From UBA2883 sp964017965 (lineage in GTDB: Bacteria; Cyanobacteriota; Vampirovibrionia; Gastranaerophilales; Gastranaerophilaceae), in assembly GCA_964017965.1 (NCBI GenBank), contig CAXHNV010000001.1, forward strand, positions 310,001 to 374,000: DNA of 64,000 nt, read 5' to 3'. The notes below the pieces were generated by a model that saw nothing but the letters and a program-made list of their open reading frames with translations, did not search any database and was not told the origin of the DNA. Positions 43,740-52,615 of the stretch are shown one piece after another. How positions within the stretch are numbered: the stretch's first letter is position 1; every line of letters begins with the position of its first letter. The translations under genes and the position numbers were made by a program.

Positions 43740-44186
43740 ATGGAGAAAAGATTATTGGAAATAAAAGACGGCTTAAACGAATCATACTTGGGAAGACACG
43801 TATTAGCGGAATTTTTTGAATGTAACCCTAATATTTTGAACAATAAGGATAAGATAGAAAACTTAATGGTAGATGCAGCGATTGAATGTGGAGCTACTAT
43901 TGTACAAAAATGTTTTCACATGTTTTCACCGTATGGAGTTAGCGGGGTCGTAATTATTTCTGAAAGCCATTTAGCTATCCATACTTGGCCTGAACTTGGT
44001 TATGCGGCTGTTGATTTATTCACCTGCGGACCTAAGTGTGACCCTAAGGTAGCTTATGAATATTTGAAGAAGAAATTTGATTCTAAAAAAGCGTCATTTA
44101 CCCAGCTAAAACGCGGTATTCTGGATGAAGATACCAAACAGGTAGAAGAGAAAGCGTTCGAGCTGACAGAACAGTATGAATCATAA
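43740..44186 (+). CDS. speD: S-adenosylmethionine decarboxylase proenzyme
   Basis: 148 aa if started at the ATG at 43740. A TTG at 43755 in the same frame has GGAG nine bases upstream and may be the true start (143 aa). The protein self-cleaves before Ser76 (ISESHLAIHTWPE) to form its pyruvoyl cofactor; the catalytic His and Cys are in HLAIH and FTCG. Makes decarboxylated SAM for spermidine synthesis, whose by-product MTA is the substrate of MtnN. A TATAAT near 43719 is its likely -10; a strong terminator follows. Confidence 0.93.
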   Translation: MEKRLLEIKDGLNESYLGRHVLAEFFECNPNILNNKDKIENLMVDAAIECGATIVQKCFHMFSPYGVSGVVIISESHLAIHTWPELGYAAVDLFTCGPKCDPKVAYEYLKKKFDSKKASFTQLKRGILDEDTKQVEEKAFELTEQYES

Positions 44187-44195
44187 AAAAGATAT

Positions 44196-44224
44196 AAAAA
44201 AAGGTGCCAATAGCACCTTTTTTT
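44196..44224. terminator. Bidirectional Rho-independent terminator
   Basis: A7GGTGC and GCACCT8 pair around a short CAATA loop between speD and the convergent EF-hand-type gene; it has an A-run on one side and a T-run on the other, so it can end both transcripts. Confidence 0.85.
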
Positions 44225-44230
44225 AGTTTA

Positions 44231-46261
44231 TTAAGACTCTTTCGCCGGAACATTAACCCGTAGAATCATTACTCTTGCAACATCTGCCTTAAGTTCTGTA
44301 CCGTTAAATTTATAAACCAGTTCCCCGTCAGCATTATAATCGAACGAGAACCCTTTTGGAAGTTTAACGTCCCTGTTAAGTCTTAATGCCTCTATACCGT
44401 CAGCTTTACGTTGAGCTGCTGTTCTATATTGACCTGATTTATTTTTATAGACCTCTTCACCTTGAGAATAAGTCTTTGTTTCCGGATCATAGGTTACCTG
44501 ACGGAACGTAACATTACCGTTTTTATCTTTAACTTTAATAGTCATAGGTCCTTCTGCTTTACCGTCAACAACTTCAGCACGTACTTCCGGTTGAAGCCCT
44601 TGAATTACAAGGAACTCTTTTTTACCCCAGTCAAACATACCATGATCATCGTACTCAGCAACATTTTCGTTAGTAACAATACGTGTTGTACCGGTACCGT
44701 CATCTGCTACCATACTACGAGTTCCACTTGCTCCACCGCTATAAGTATAAGTTACAGAACCGCCTGCTGTGTTTGCACGGGTTCTATCAACAGTGGCAAC
44801 ATCACCAAAAGTACGTTCATGTTTAACTGGTCCAACAGGTTCATCCGGTTTTTCAGGTGTTTCCGGAGCACCTTCATATCTATATGTACCTGATTTACCT
44901 GCTAAAGATGACATTGTATTACCACTTGTTAGTTTAGCAATCAACTCATCTAACTCAGCCGCATTCAATTTTCCGTTACCGTCACGGTCCATCATATCAA
45001 ATACAATACCAAGGTTAGCCAGGTCTTTTAAATCCAAATCAACATTTGGCGCATATATTCTTGAACCGCCCGGAGCACCTGGTTTTGCTGCTTCAACAGT
45101 AGCATTAGCCTCATTAACAGCCGCATTTAAGTATCTAACCAGTTCGGCCATAGTGATTTCACCGTCAGCATTTTCACCGCCTGTATCAAGAGAAGCTATA
45201 ATTGTTGCACCGTCAAGAGCTTTTCTTGAACCGTCTGCTTGTACCTGACCGTCAAGTTTCAAGGTAGTAGATTCGTTATTGTTCATCAGCATTGATGAGA
45301 ATGTCTGAACCTGAGAAACACCTTGACGACCGGCACCACTGTTATTTGTTATTTTGCCTGTTTCAGCGTTATATGTAGAGTTTAGATTACCTTTACGACC
45401 TCTGTTATAGTAATTATTAGCAGCATCTGTTGATTCGGAATTCAATACAGCCTGTTGAAGTGTTGAACCTTCACCGTCATCATTTTCAAATACTATCTTG
45501 CCGTCAGAGTTTGTTCTTGCAGTAAATTCTTTACCGTTAAACTTAACCGTTGCTATTCCGTCTCCATCAACAGAATATTCAAAGTTTTCACCAAAGTTTA
45601 TACCGGCATTGATTGCTTCTTCTGGACTCATATTGAGCATGTATCTGACAACTGCATTACCAAGTTCTTCTTTATTTTGAAATTTAGGCGGTTCCGGAGT
45701 TTCCGGTGTCGGATCTTCTTCAACAACTTCTTCCGGTACAACAGTTTCTGCTTCAGGATCAGCTATAGTATACTTACCGTCCTGACCTCTGGTATAGACT
45801 CTAACAGCATCGTCATCAGTAGCTTCTGTACTTGCACCATAAGCAACAATAGCACCGCTGATATTTCCCTCATTATCTTTGGTAACTACCATTTCACCTA
45901 CAGGATTACCGTTTTCCGGATGGCTTGCTGCATGTTCCATTGCTTCCATATAAGCCTTCGCAGCGTTATAATCAACGCCAAAGGTTTCTTTACCACCATG
46001 CTTATTATATTCGCGTTTACCAACATTATTGTCATCATCTTGGTTTAACTTTGCAAAATCATTACGAGCCATAACCTGTTCCTGCTCATCAAGTACATTA
46101 TTATCTGCACCTTCTGCAGTATTCATTTGGGCATATTTATCAAAAATTGTCATTGCATTATCAAATTTATCACCTTTAACACCATTTCTGTTAAGGGAAG
46201 CTTGAAATTGTTCTCTTGTAATACCATTTTGATTCACTGCACTTCCGATGTTATTACCCAT
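44231..46261 (-). CDS. Large hypothetical protein with EF-hand-like loops (676 aa)
   Basis: No full-length family recognised. One canonical EF-hand loop, DRDGNGKLNAAE, at about residues 425-436, and two looser ones (near 359-373, GGENADGEITMAE, and near 73-84, NQDDDNNVGKRE) suggest Ca2+ binding. The N-terminal 100 residues are helical, 175-195 is a Pro/Glu linker, a second Pro/Glu linker lies near 466-476, and the rest is rich in Gly, Asn and Thr like extracellular proteins. No signal peptide or membrane helix is visible, so secretion would need a non-Sec route. AGGAG precedes the ATG. Same strand as, and 190 bases after, the coiled-coil protein gene. Confidence 0.7.
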   Translation of the reverse strand: MGNNIGSAVNQNGITREQFQASLNRNGVKGDKFDNAMTIFDKYAQMNTAEGADNNVLDEQEQVMARNDFAKLNQDDDNNVGKREYNKHGGKETFGVDYNAAKAYMEAMEHAASHPENGNPVGEMVVTKDNEGNISGAIVAYGASTEATDDDAVRVYTRGQDGKYTIADPEAETVVPEEVVEEDPTPETPEPPKFQNKEELGNAVVRYMLNMSPEEAINAGINFGENFEYSVDGDGIATVKFNGKEFTARTNSDGKIVFENDDGEGSTLQQAVLNSESTDAANNYYNRGRKGNLNSTYNAETGKITNNSGAGRQGVSQVQTFSSMLMNNNESTTLKLDGQVQADGSRKALDGATIIASLDTGGENADGEITMAELVRYLNAAVNEANATVEAAKPGAPGGSRIYAPNVDLDLKDLANLGIVFDMMDRDGNGKLNAAELDELIAKLTSGNTMSSLAGKSGTYRYEGAPETPEKPDEPVGPVKHERTFGDVATVDRTRANTAGGSVTYTYSGGASGTRSMVADDGTGTTRIVTNENVAEYDDHGMFDWGKKEFLVIQGLQPEVRAEVVDGKAEGPMTIKVKDKNGNVTFRQVTYDPETKTYSQGEEVYKNKSGQYRTAAQRKADGIEALRLNRDVKLPKGFSFDYNADGELVYKFNGTELKADVARVMILRVNVPAKES

Positions 46262-46360
46262 AGCATAGCTCTCCTGTTATTTGCTCTCTTAAAAATATAA
46301 AGTATTTACCGCAAACCCTGATTTCATCATGGTTTGCATGATTTACAATTCGTTACAATT

Positions 46361-46408
46361 ACAAAAAACAAAGAAGAAGGGCCACATCTCACGACGTGAA
46401 CCCCTCTT
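46361..46408 (-). terminator. Rho-independent terminator of the 617-aa gene
   Basis: On the minus strand AAGAGGGG pairs with CCCTTCTT around an inner TCACG/CGTGA hairpin, followed by CTTTG and T6. It lies 45-90 bases after the stop of the 617-aa gene. A further inverted repeat GCAAACC/GGTTTGC is at 46312-46337. Confidence 0.65.
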
Positions 46409-46451
46409 ACCATATTTAATAACGAAAAAGAATTTCTTATATTTTTTACAA

Positions 46452-48305
46452 CTAGCCTCCGAACGTTTTGAAACTTTCTTCAACGTTTTTACTAACAACT
46501 TTCTTACAAGCTTCCATTTCTGTTTGTAACGCTGATTGTTCTGTGTTCAATTGTTCAAGACGTAATTGTAACTGTCTGTCTTCAGCCTGAATAATTTCAG
46601 TCTTAGCGTTTATCTTTGCAACTTCATTATCATACTGTTCTTGTTTATAACGGTATTTGTTCATTGCATCGTTATACGCGTCTTCATCCATTATGGCTTC
46701 ACAGTTCAATGTATATACAACACTGTCATCTTCAAACTGGATAGTTTTGAAACGTCCTGTTCCGTCAGTTTCACACATTGCGTGCTTAATTTCTTCTACC
46801 TTAGTTTTGATGTATGTTGAGTTATAATATTTCAACTTAAATTGACCGTCAATACCATTTTCAGCAACCTCTTGTTTGTAAGCGCCTTCACAAGCTCTTT
46901 CCATATCGGCTGTTGTTGTATAGTATGTTTTGCCACCCATTTGGAACTTATAGATTCCGCCTAAATATTCACCCGTATCAGGGTCAAAACACTTAGACAA
47001 GTTTGCATAAGCCTGAGGATCGTTCTTTTTCATATCTTTTAAGATTTGTTCAATCTCAGTCCTCATATTCTTTTGATCAACATCAGTCCAGTCATCAGGC
47101 AACAACTCTGTTAATTCACAGTTACCTACAGCTGTAAAGTTAGAGAATGTAGGGTTGTTTTCTGCTGAATGTAAGAATAATGTGTTCTTAAGGTTCGCAG
47201 GATCCAAACTCAAATCAGCAATTTCTGACGCTGACAAGTAGAATGTACCGTCTGTATAATAAACCTCAGGATCAGCTGATCTAACTGTAACATCAGCAAT
47301 ATCACCTTGAGCCTTAGATACAGATTCCATTTCCTTACCACTCAAGAAAGCGTATGAAACAATATTTGGAGGTATAGCACCGTCCGTAATTGGTGTTGCG
47401 AAATATGTATCGTTAATATCGAAATCTGCACCATAGCTTTGAGTAATAAGTGCTTTCAAATCAGGGTTGTTATCTAAATCAACCGCTACAAACGGTGTAC
47501 CTGCTGCAATAGTATCTTCGATAAATCTATCGTTAGCACCACCATTTGTTTCCGGTTTAGTATCATCGAAATCAGGGTTTGCACGTTTAATTTTAACGTC
47601 CTGACCGAATGTCCACTGGTCTAATGGCGCTGCTGCAGCACCTGCTGCCGCATCTTTCCATTCAACAGCAGTATCATCCCAAACTTTTGGTACATCGCCG
47701 GCTTTTGTAAAGTTAGCTCTGCCGCCGCCTGCTGTTTGTGTTGTTCTTCCGTAAATTGAATCTAATGCATCAACTTCATCAGGGTTAGATGTTGCCTGAA
47801 CACGTTTGAATGTCTTGGTAGATTCAACTCCGTTTCTTACCATAGTGAAGGTATAAGTATCGTCACCTGCACCCGGTTTAGATTCTTTTTTGTAGTCTGC
47901 GTTGGTAACAGTGTACTCAGTATCAGGTTTGTTAGTAAAGTGGTTTGTCTTGAGTGCTTGAACTTGTGGATCGTTCAATTTCTTAGACTGACCTGTGTAA
48001 ACATCCTCATAGTGATAACTTGTTACAACGTAGTTGTAATCTTCTTGTGGTGTTCCCAATCTGTAGAAGTCCGAAACAACAGACGTATTGATACCGTCAC
48101 TCCAAGAATATTGAAGAGTAGTATAATTCGTACTGTCAGGACACGTAGGAACAGACATCGTCAGCATTTGGTTGAACAAATCGGCTGACTGGTTTGATAA
48201 GTTAAGCCTTTGTTGGTTTAACTGTTGACCCTCATACTCAGTGTTTGTCTTTCTGGCAGATAACGCTAAGTACCGAGCCTGTGATGCTGCCATACCCATA
48301 GGCAT
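46452..48305 (-). CDS. Axial-protein-like hypothetical with terminal coiled coils (617 aa)
   Basis: The N-terminal 50 residues (MGMAASQARYLALSARKTNT then EGQQLNQQRLNLSNQS) and the last 75 (QYDNEVAKINAKTEIIQAED ... ESFKTFGG) are heptad-rich helices, while the middle 480 residues are Asp/Thr-rich and probably beta-structured. Helical ends enclosing a variable middle are the plan of flagellin, hook and related filament proteins; no flagellar or type III genes are in the window. From memory, proteins with an ASQARxLxLxxR start are numerous in this lineage. No signal peptide. AGGAGAT precedes the ATG, and its product is likely abundant. Confidence 0.65.
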   Translation of the reverse strand: MPMGMAASQARYLALSARKTNTEYEGQQLNQQRLNLSNQSADLFNQMLTMSVPTCPDSTNYTTLQYSWSDGINTSVVSDFYRLGTPQEDYNYVVTSYHYEDVYTGQSKKLNDPQVQALKTNHFTNKPDTEYTVTNADYKKESKPGAGDDTYTFTMVRNGVESTKTFKRVQATSNPDEVDALDSIYGRTTQTAGGGRANFTKAGDVPKVWDDTAVEWKDAAAGAAAAPLDQWTFGQDVKIKRANPDFDDTKPETNGGANDRFIEDTIAAGTPFVAVDLDNNPDLKALITQSYGADFDINDTYFATPITDGAIPPNIVSYAFLSGKEMESVSKAQGDIADVTVRSADPEVYYTDGTFYLSASEIADLSLDPANLKNTLFLHSAENNPTFSNFTAVGNCELTELLPDDWTDVDQKNMRTEIEQILKDMKKNDPQAYANLSKCFDPDTGEYLGGIYKFQMGGKTYYTTTADMERACEGAYKQEVAENGIDGQFKLKYYNSTYIKTKVEEIKHAMCETDGTGRFKTIQFEDDSVVYTLNCEAIMDEDAYNDAMNKYRYKQEQYDNEVAKINAKTEIIQAEDRQLQLRLEQLNTEQSALQTEMEACKKVVSKNVEESFKTFGG

Positions 48306-48545
48306 CTCCTTTCGTTGTTAATATGTTGTTAAATTTGTTTTTTCATGGTTTCTTTTAATGTTTGTTTTTTTTTATTCAACATAACACTACCATTATGTTA
48401 CATTTCTTAACATTTCTTTTCAACGGGTAAAAAACATAGTTCTATACAAATGTATAAACAATTTCATACTAAAGTAGTAGAAGAGGGGAAGAAATAAAAA
48501 ACTGCTGGACTTTTTTTTATGTCTGTATTATTATTGATTCTGCAA

Positions 48546-48632
48546 GCCCTTGTGGCGGAATCGGTAGACGCGTTGGACTTAAAATCCAATCGGGGTTCAC
48601 CCTCGGTGCCAGTTCAAGTCTGGCCAAGGGCA
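48546..48632 (+). tRNA. tRNA-Leu (anticodon UAA)
   Basis: 87-nt type II tRNA. Acceptor arms GCCCTTG and CAAGGGC with discriminator A; anticodon stem TTGGA/TCCAA around CTTAAAA gives UAA; a long variable arm; T-arm with GTTCAAGTC. The 3' CCA is not encoded. Followed by a terminator. Confidence 0.97.
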
Positions 48633-48640
48633 ATTTAAAA

Positions 48641-48666
48641 GACTCACAGCATTGTGAGTCTTTTTT
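48641..48666 (+). terminator. Rho-independent terminator after tRNA-Leu
   Basis: Perfect stem GACTCACA/TGTGAGTC with GCAT loop, then T6. It is directly upstream of the histidine kinase promoter. Confidence 0.9.
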
Positions 48667-48691
48667 GCATTCATTATGCTATAATAAAGCT

Positions 48692-49399
48692 ATGACTAAT
48701 CAGGATGATTTTATTTCAACAGTATCACATGAGCTCAGAACACCGCTTACAAGTATTCGCGGGTTCGCACAAACTATGCTCTCATCTTGGGATAAACTCG
48801 ACGATACCTCTAAAAAACGGTTCCTCGAAATAATAGAACAACAATCAAATCGACTTATCCACCTTGTAGAAAACATTCTCTCAGTAACGAAACTGCAAGA
48901 CGAAAAACTTATCCTGAAAAAAACCGACGTGAATTCAACTTTACAAATGATAATTCAATTAGCTAAACAAAAATATTGTAACCACAATATAATAACAAAC
49001 TTTAAAAAGAATATTGCTCCAATAGCTACTGATACAGAAAAATTACAACAAGTATTTCTAAATGTTATTGAAAATGCATGTAAATATTCTGAACCTAAAA
49101 CAACAATCAACATAACTACAAAAGAAGAAAATAACAAAGTCATAATCTTAATAACCGATGAAGGTATTGGAATAGACGAAAAATACGCACAAAAAATCTT
49201 TGAAAAATTCTCACGTATCGATAACCCACTAACCCGCAAAATTCAAGGCAGCGGACTGGGGTTATACATAACAAAAACACTTGTAGAAAAAATGCACGGC
49301 TCTATCTCGTTCAAGAACCTCGACAAAGGCACCGAGTTCAAAATAGAGTTCCCGACATACAATATTGAGGAACAGGTAAAATGCTCTGTAACGTCTTAA
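48692..49399 (+). CDS. Soluble histidine kinase without sensor domain
   Basis: 235 aa from the ATG at 48692, six bases after TATAAT (48680-48685), so probably leaderless. It begins almost directly with the H-box (FISTVSHELRTPL, phospho-His at residue 13), followed by the dimerisation helices and the ATPase domain with N-box FLNVIENACKYS, G1 DEGIGID, F-box FEKFSRID and G2 GSGLGLYITK. No membrane helices, PAS, GAF or HAMP domain: input must come from a partner. The following response-regulator-like gene overlaps it by 19 bases. Confidence 0.9.
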   Translation: MTNQDDFISTVSHELRTPLTSIRGFAQTMLSSWDKLDDTSKKRFLEIIEQQSNRLIHLVENILSVTKLQDEKLILKKTDVNSTLQMIIQLAKQKYCNHNIITNFKKNIAPIATDTEKLQQVFLNVIENACKYSEPKTTINITTKEENNKVIILITDEGIGIDEKYAQKIFEKFSRIDNPLTRKIQGSGLGLYITKTLVEKMHGSISFKNLDKGTEFKIEFPTYNIEEQVKCSVTS

Positions 49400-50643
49400 T
49401 AATAGATATAAGAAAAGTACTTTCTACAAAATATAAAAAGTGTCTCTCTGACGAGAACACCACAGTTGACGTTGCATATAACATCAAAGACGCACTTTCT
49501 CTCATCCAAACAAAAGAGCCTGATCTAATAATAATCTCAGACAGTATACCGGAAGAATTAAGCGGATTCTGTGAAAAAATAAGGGTTTTAACCTATAACA
49601 TCCGCCCGATTATCGTAGCAATGTCCAAATCCGATAACACAGAAGACAAAATAAAAGTACTCTCAGCAGGCGCCGATGACTACATAAGTGAACCGGTTAA
49701 CATAAAAGAGTTTCAGTTTAGAATCAAAGCCCACCTCAGACGTGAGCTTGAAACCAACCTCGATAACAAAACACTTTTACCAAACGAAAGGTACACAAAC
49801 CGCACGCTCAAACGTATTCTTGCAAACGCGAACTCAAACTGGGCAACTATATTAATTAATATAGAAAACCTCAAACAATATATCGAACTCTACACCGATT
49901 TTGCAGGCGATAAAGTCGTACAAACCCTTATCGCAATAATAAAATCGACCATAGACACAAACGATTATCTCAGCAGGCTGTCAGAAAACGAGTTTATGGT
50001 AATCACCAACTCAAACATCGCTGAAAAAATAGCCTCATACCTTACACTTGCATTCGATACGGTAGCACCAAAGTTCTACTCAAACGAAGACAGCGCCCGC
50101 GGGTACATGCTCCTGCAAGGCGATGATGAGGCAGGCAGAAGAGTTGAGTTTTTATCGTTACTAATAAGCGTTATTTCAAGCGAGTACAACAAAATGAATG
50201 CTCCCGAGCACATAATCGACCAAATGCGCAGGATAAAATACCTTGCAAAACAACCGGCTAAATCAAACTACATTGTAGATAGACCAAAGCTTGCCGGCGA
50301 TACATCAAACATCTCAATACAAACTAACAAGATTGTCGTAATAGAACCTGATGAAGCGCTTGAACTGTTACTAAGAACAACGCTGGAACTTCAAGGCTAT
50401 GACGTTTTAACAGAGATAACAAAGGACACCTCGCCGAGCATGTTCATAATAGATATTGATGATGAAAAGATTAATCTTGAGCTGTGTAATAACCTCAAGA
50501 CAATGTATCCGAACTCAAAAATAATCGCAACCTCTAATCTGCACGACAAATCAACAATCCTAAACACAGGTGCAGATTTGTATATGCCGAAGCCTTACGA
50601 GCTTTCAAACCTTTTACGCTGGGTTGCCAAACTTATTGATTAA
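49381..50643 (+). CDS. REC - degenerate GGDEF - REC response regulator
   Basis: 420 aa. Residues 1-118 fold as a receiver but lack key sites: the phospho-Asp position reads IIISDS and the Lys position is SEP, so it is probably a pseudo-receiver. Residues about 130-295 look like a GGDEF domain with the motif changed to SENEF, so no cyclase activity is expected. Residues 315-420 form a second receiver with a plausible phospho-Asp (MFIIDID) and Lys (YMPKPYE). No DNA-binding domain. Presumed partner of the kinase encoded just upstream; output is likely protein-protein. Confidence 0.7.
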   Translation: MLCNVLIIDIRKVLSTKYKKCLSDENTTVDVAYNIKDALSLIQTKEPDLIIISDSIPEELSGFCEKIRVLTYNIRPIIVAMSKSDNTEDKIKVLSAGADDYISEPVNIKEFQFRIKAHLRRELETNLDNKTLLPNERYTNRTLKRILANANSNWATILINIENLKQYIELYTDFAGDKVVQTLIAIIKSTIDTNDYLSRLSENEFMVITNSNIAEKIASYLTLAFDTVAPKFYSNEDSARGYMLLQGDDEAGRRVEFLSLLISVISSEYNKMNAPEHIIDQMRRIKYLAKQPAKSNYIVDRPKLAGDTSNISIQTNKIVVIEPDEALELLLRTTLELQGYDVLTEITKDTSPSMFIIDIDDEKINLELCNNLKTMYPNSKIIATSNLHDKSTILNTGADLYMPKPYELSNLLRWVAKLID

Positions 50644-50658
50644 CAACGTTTGCATTGA

Positions 50659-50733
50659 ATTATTCGGCTGGTCGCAGAAGCGTGGTTCTGCTCCACGTTA
50701 CGGGTTTCGCTATCGCTTCACCCTACCGAAAAT
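50659..50733 (-). repeat. 75-bp dispersed repeat, copy 1
   Basis: Inverted copy of the sequence at 54466-54540; 71 of 75 bases match, with 44 consecutive identical bases. Contains a CGTGG/CCACG stem and an alternative GCAGAA/TTCTGC stem. Its end supplies the last codons (FSVG, stop) of the ABC transporter gene. Confidence 0.85.
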
Positions 50734-52547
50734 TCAACCTGATGTTTGAATTGCATTTCATACAACATCTTGTAATGACCTTGAGGGATTTCCATAAGCT
50801 CATCGTGCGAACCCAATTCCACAAGGTGACCTTCGTTGATAACAGCGATTCTGTCAGCGTTTTGGATTGTAGACAATCTGTGTGCAATAACAAATACCGT
50901 TTTGTTTTGGATAAGGTTATCAAGCGCCTTTTGAACAACGGCTTCTGACTTGTTATCAAGCGCACTGGTAGCTTCATCAAGGATAACAATCGGAGCATGC
51001 TTAATCATTGCTCTTGCAATCGCAACTCTCTGTCTTTGACCGCCTGAAAGTGTTAAACCTCTTTCGCCCAACATAGTATCTAATCCGTCAGGTAAATCTG
51101 CGATAACCTCTTCTAAGTGAGCTGATTCAATAGCTTCCGCTAAATCTTGTTCGCTTGCTTTAGGGTTACCCATCATAATGTTTTCTCTGATTGTACCTGT
51201 GTACAAGAAATTATCCTGAAATACCATTGCAATATTGTTTCTCAAACTGCTCAAGCTAAACTCTCTAATATCAGTACCGTCGATAGTGATAGAGCCTTGT
51301 TGAACATCGTAGAATCTTGGTATAAGATTAACGAGCGTTGACTTACCGCCGCCTGAATTACCGACTACAGCGATAGTTTCACCTTTTTTAACATCTAAAC
51401 TTAAGTTAGCTAAGATAACTTTTTCATCGTTATAGCTGAATACTATATCGTTAAACTTGATAGAATCGTTCAATGCTTCAAGAGTTTTAGCGTTTTCGAT
51501 TTCTTTGATATCCGGTTCTAAATCGAACAGTTCAAACACACGACCCATAGCAACAAAGATTGTTTGAATACTTGTAAGCGTGTTTCCTAGTGTTTTAACC
51601 GGTTTGTATAATAATAATAATGAAGTTACGAAAGAAGCAAAGCTACCGCCTGTCATTTCGCCTTTCATAATAAGGTTTGTACCATAGAACAATACTAATG
51701 CAATTCCGATTGACGCGATGAAATACATCAATGGCGACATCCAGCCAGTACGTTTTGTTAATGACATATTTATATCAAAAGAACGGTGGATTTGTGCTTC
51801 AAACTCGTTCATTTGACGTTGTTGAAGACAGTAGGCTGTCATAACTTTGTTACCTGAATATGTTTCGTTGAAGTTAGTTGTGATGTTACCGCCAACGACC
51901 ATGTTTTGATTTGACGCTGATTTAACTTTCTTTCTTATGAGTGCAACCGGCAGGAACGCAACACATAAAACTACAACACCGACAATAGCGAGTTTCCAAG
52001 AGCTGTAGAGCATAACAGCTATCAAACTCACAGCACCAAAGATTGAAGCAAGTGCGGTTTTTAGTTTTTCAACAAGACCTTTAGCCGCTGTATCAGGGTC
52101 GTTAAGGTATCTTGAAATGATTATACCTGAAGGGTTTTCGTCAAAGAATGCAGAATCCATTTTTATAAGGTGAGAGAATAATGAGACTTTGACGGAGTTA
52201 GTAATCTTTTGGCTTGTCCAGTCTGTTAAGTAGCTGTTGAGGTAACGTAAAACACCTTGAACAACAGCAAAGAACACTACACCGAACGGTATAAGCATAG
52301 CTAACAGATTACAGGATATAACGCAGTGATGACCTAATAAATCGAATACCAAATCGTGTTTTCCGATAACGTAATCCATATATGGTTTAAGTGCAAAGGC
52401 AACAACACCGTCGAGCATGCCAACAGGAATAGCTACTAAGAATCCGAGAATAACCCGTGACATAACAGGTCTTATATACGGGTAAATCCTTGACAGTAAC
52501 CAGCTGTATTTGAATGAGTTCTGTGCGGTGGTTTTACTAAGTTTCAT
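50718..52547 (-). CDS. ABC exporter, fused permease and ATPase (MsbA-like)
   Basis: 609 aa half-transporter. Six membrane helices in residues 1-330, then ATPase with Walker A GNSGGGKS near 392, signature LSGGQRQRVAIARA, Walker B VILDEATSALD and the H-loop VIAHRLSTI. Homodimers of this type export lipids (MsbA), peptides or drugs; the first cytoplasmic loops have the usual MsbA-like DAAAKGL-type region. Substrate cannot be assigned. Monocistronic; a 75-bp repeat overlaps its 3' end. Confidence 0.88.
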   Translation of the reverse strand: MKLSKTTAQNSFKYSWLLSRIYPYIRPVMSRVILGFLVAIPVGMLDGVVAFALKPYMDYVIGKHDLVFDLLGHHCVISCNLLAMLIPFGVVFFAVVQGVLRYLNSYLTDWTSQKITNSVKVSLFSHLIKMDSAFFDENPSGIIISRYLNDPDTAAKGLVEKLKTALASIFGAVSLIAVMLYSSWKLAIVGVVVLCVAFLPVALIRKKVKSASNQNMVVGGNITTNFNETYSGNKVMTAYCLQQRQMNEFEAQIHRSFDINMSLTKRTGWMSPLMYFIASIGIALVLFYGTNLIMKGEMTGGSFASFVTSLLLLYKPVKTLGNTLTSIQTIFVAMGRVFELFDLEPDIKEIENAKTLEALNDSIKFNDIVFSYNDEKVILANLSLDVKKGETIAVVGNSGGGKSTLVNLIPRFYDVQQGSITIDGTDIREFSLSSLRNNIAMVFQDNFLYTGTIRENIMMGNPKASEQDLAEAIESAHLEEVIADLPDGLDTMLGERGLTLSGGQRQRVAIARAMIKHAPIVILDEATSALDNKSEAVVQKALDNLIQNKTVFVIAHRLSTIQNADRIAVINEGHLVELGSHDELMEIPQGHYKMLYEMQFKHQVEFSVG

Positions 52548-52615
52548 CTTACATATCCTCTAATCATAATCACATGACTATTATACCGCAAACATGTACT
52601 ATTATTTATAAAACC

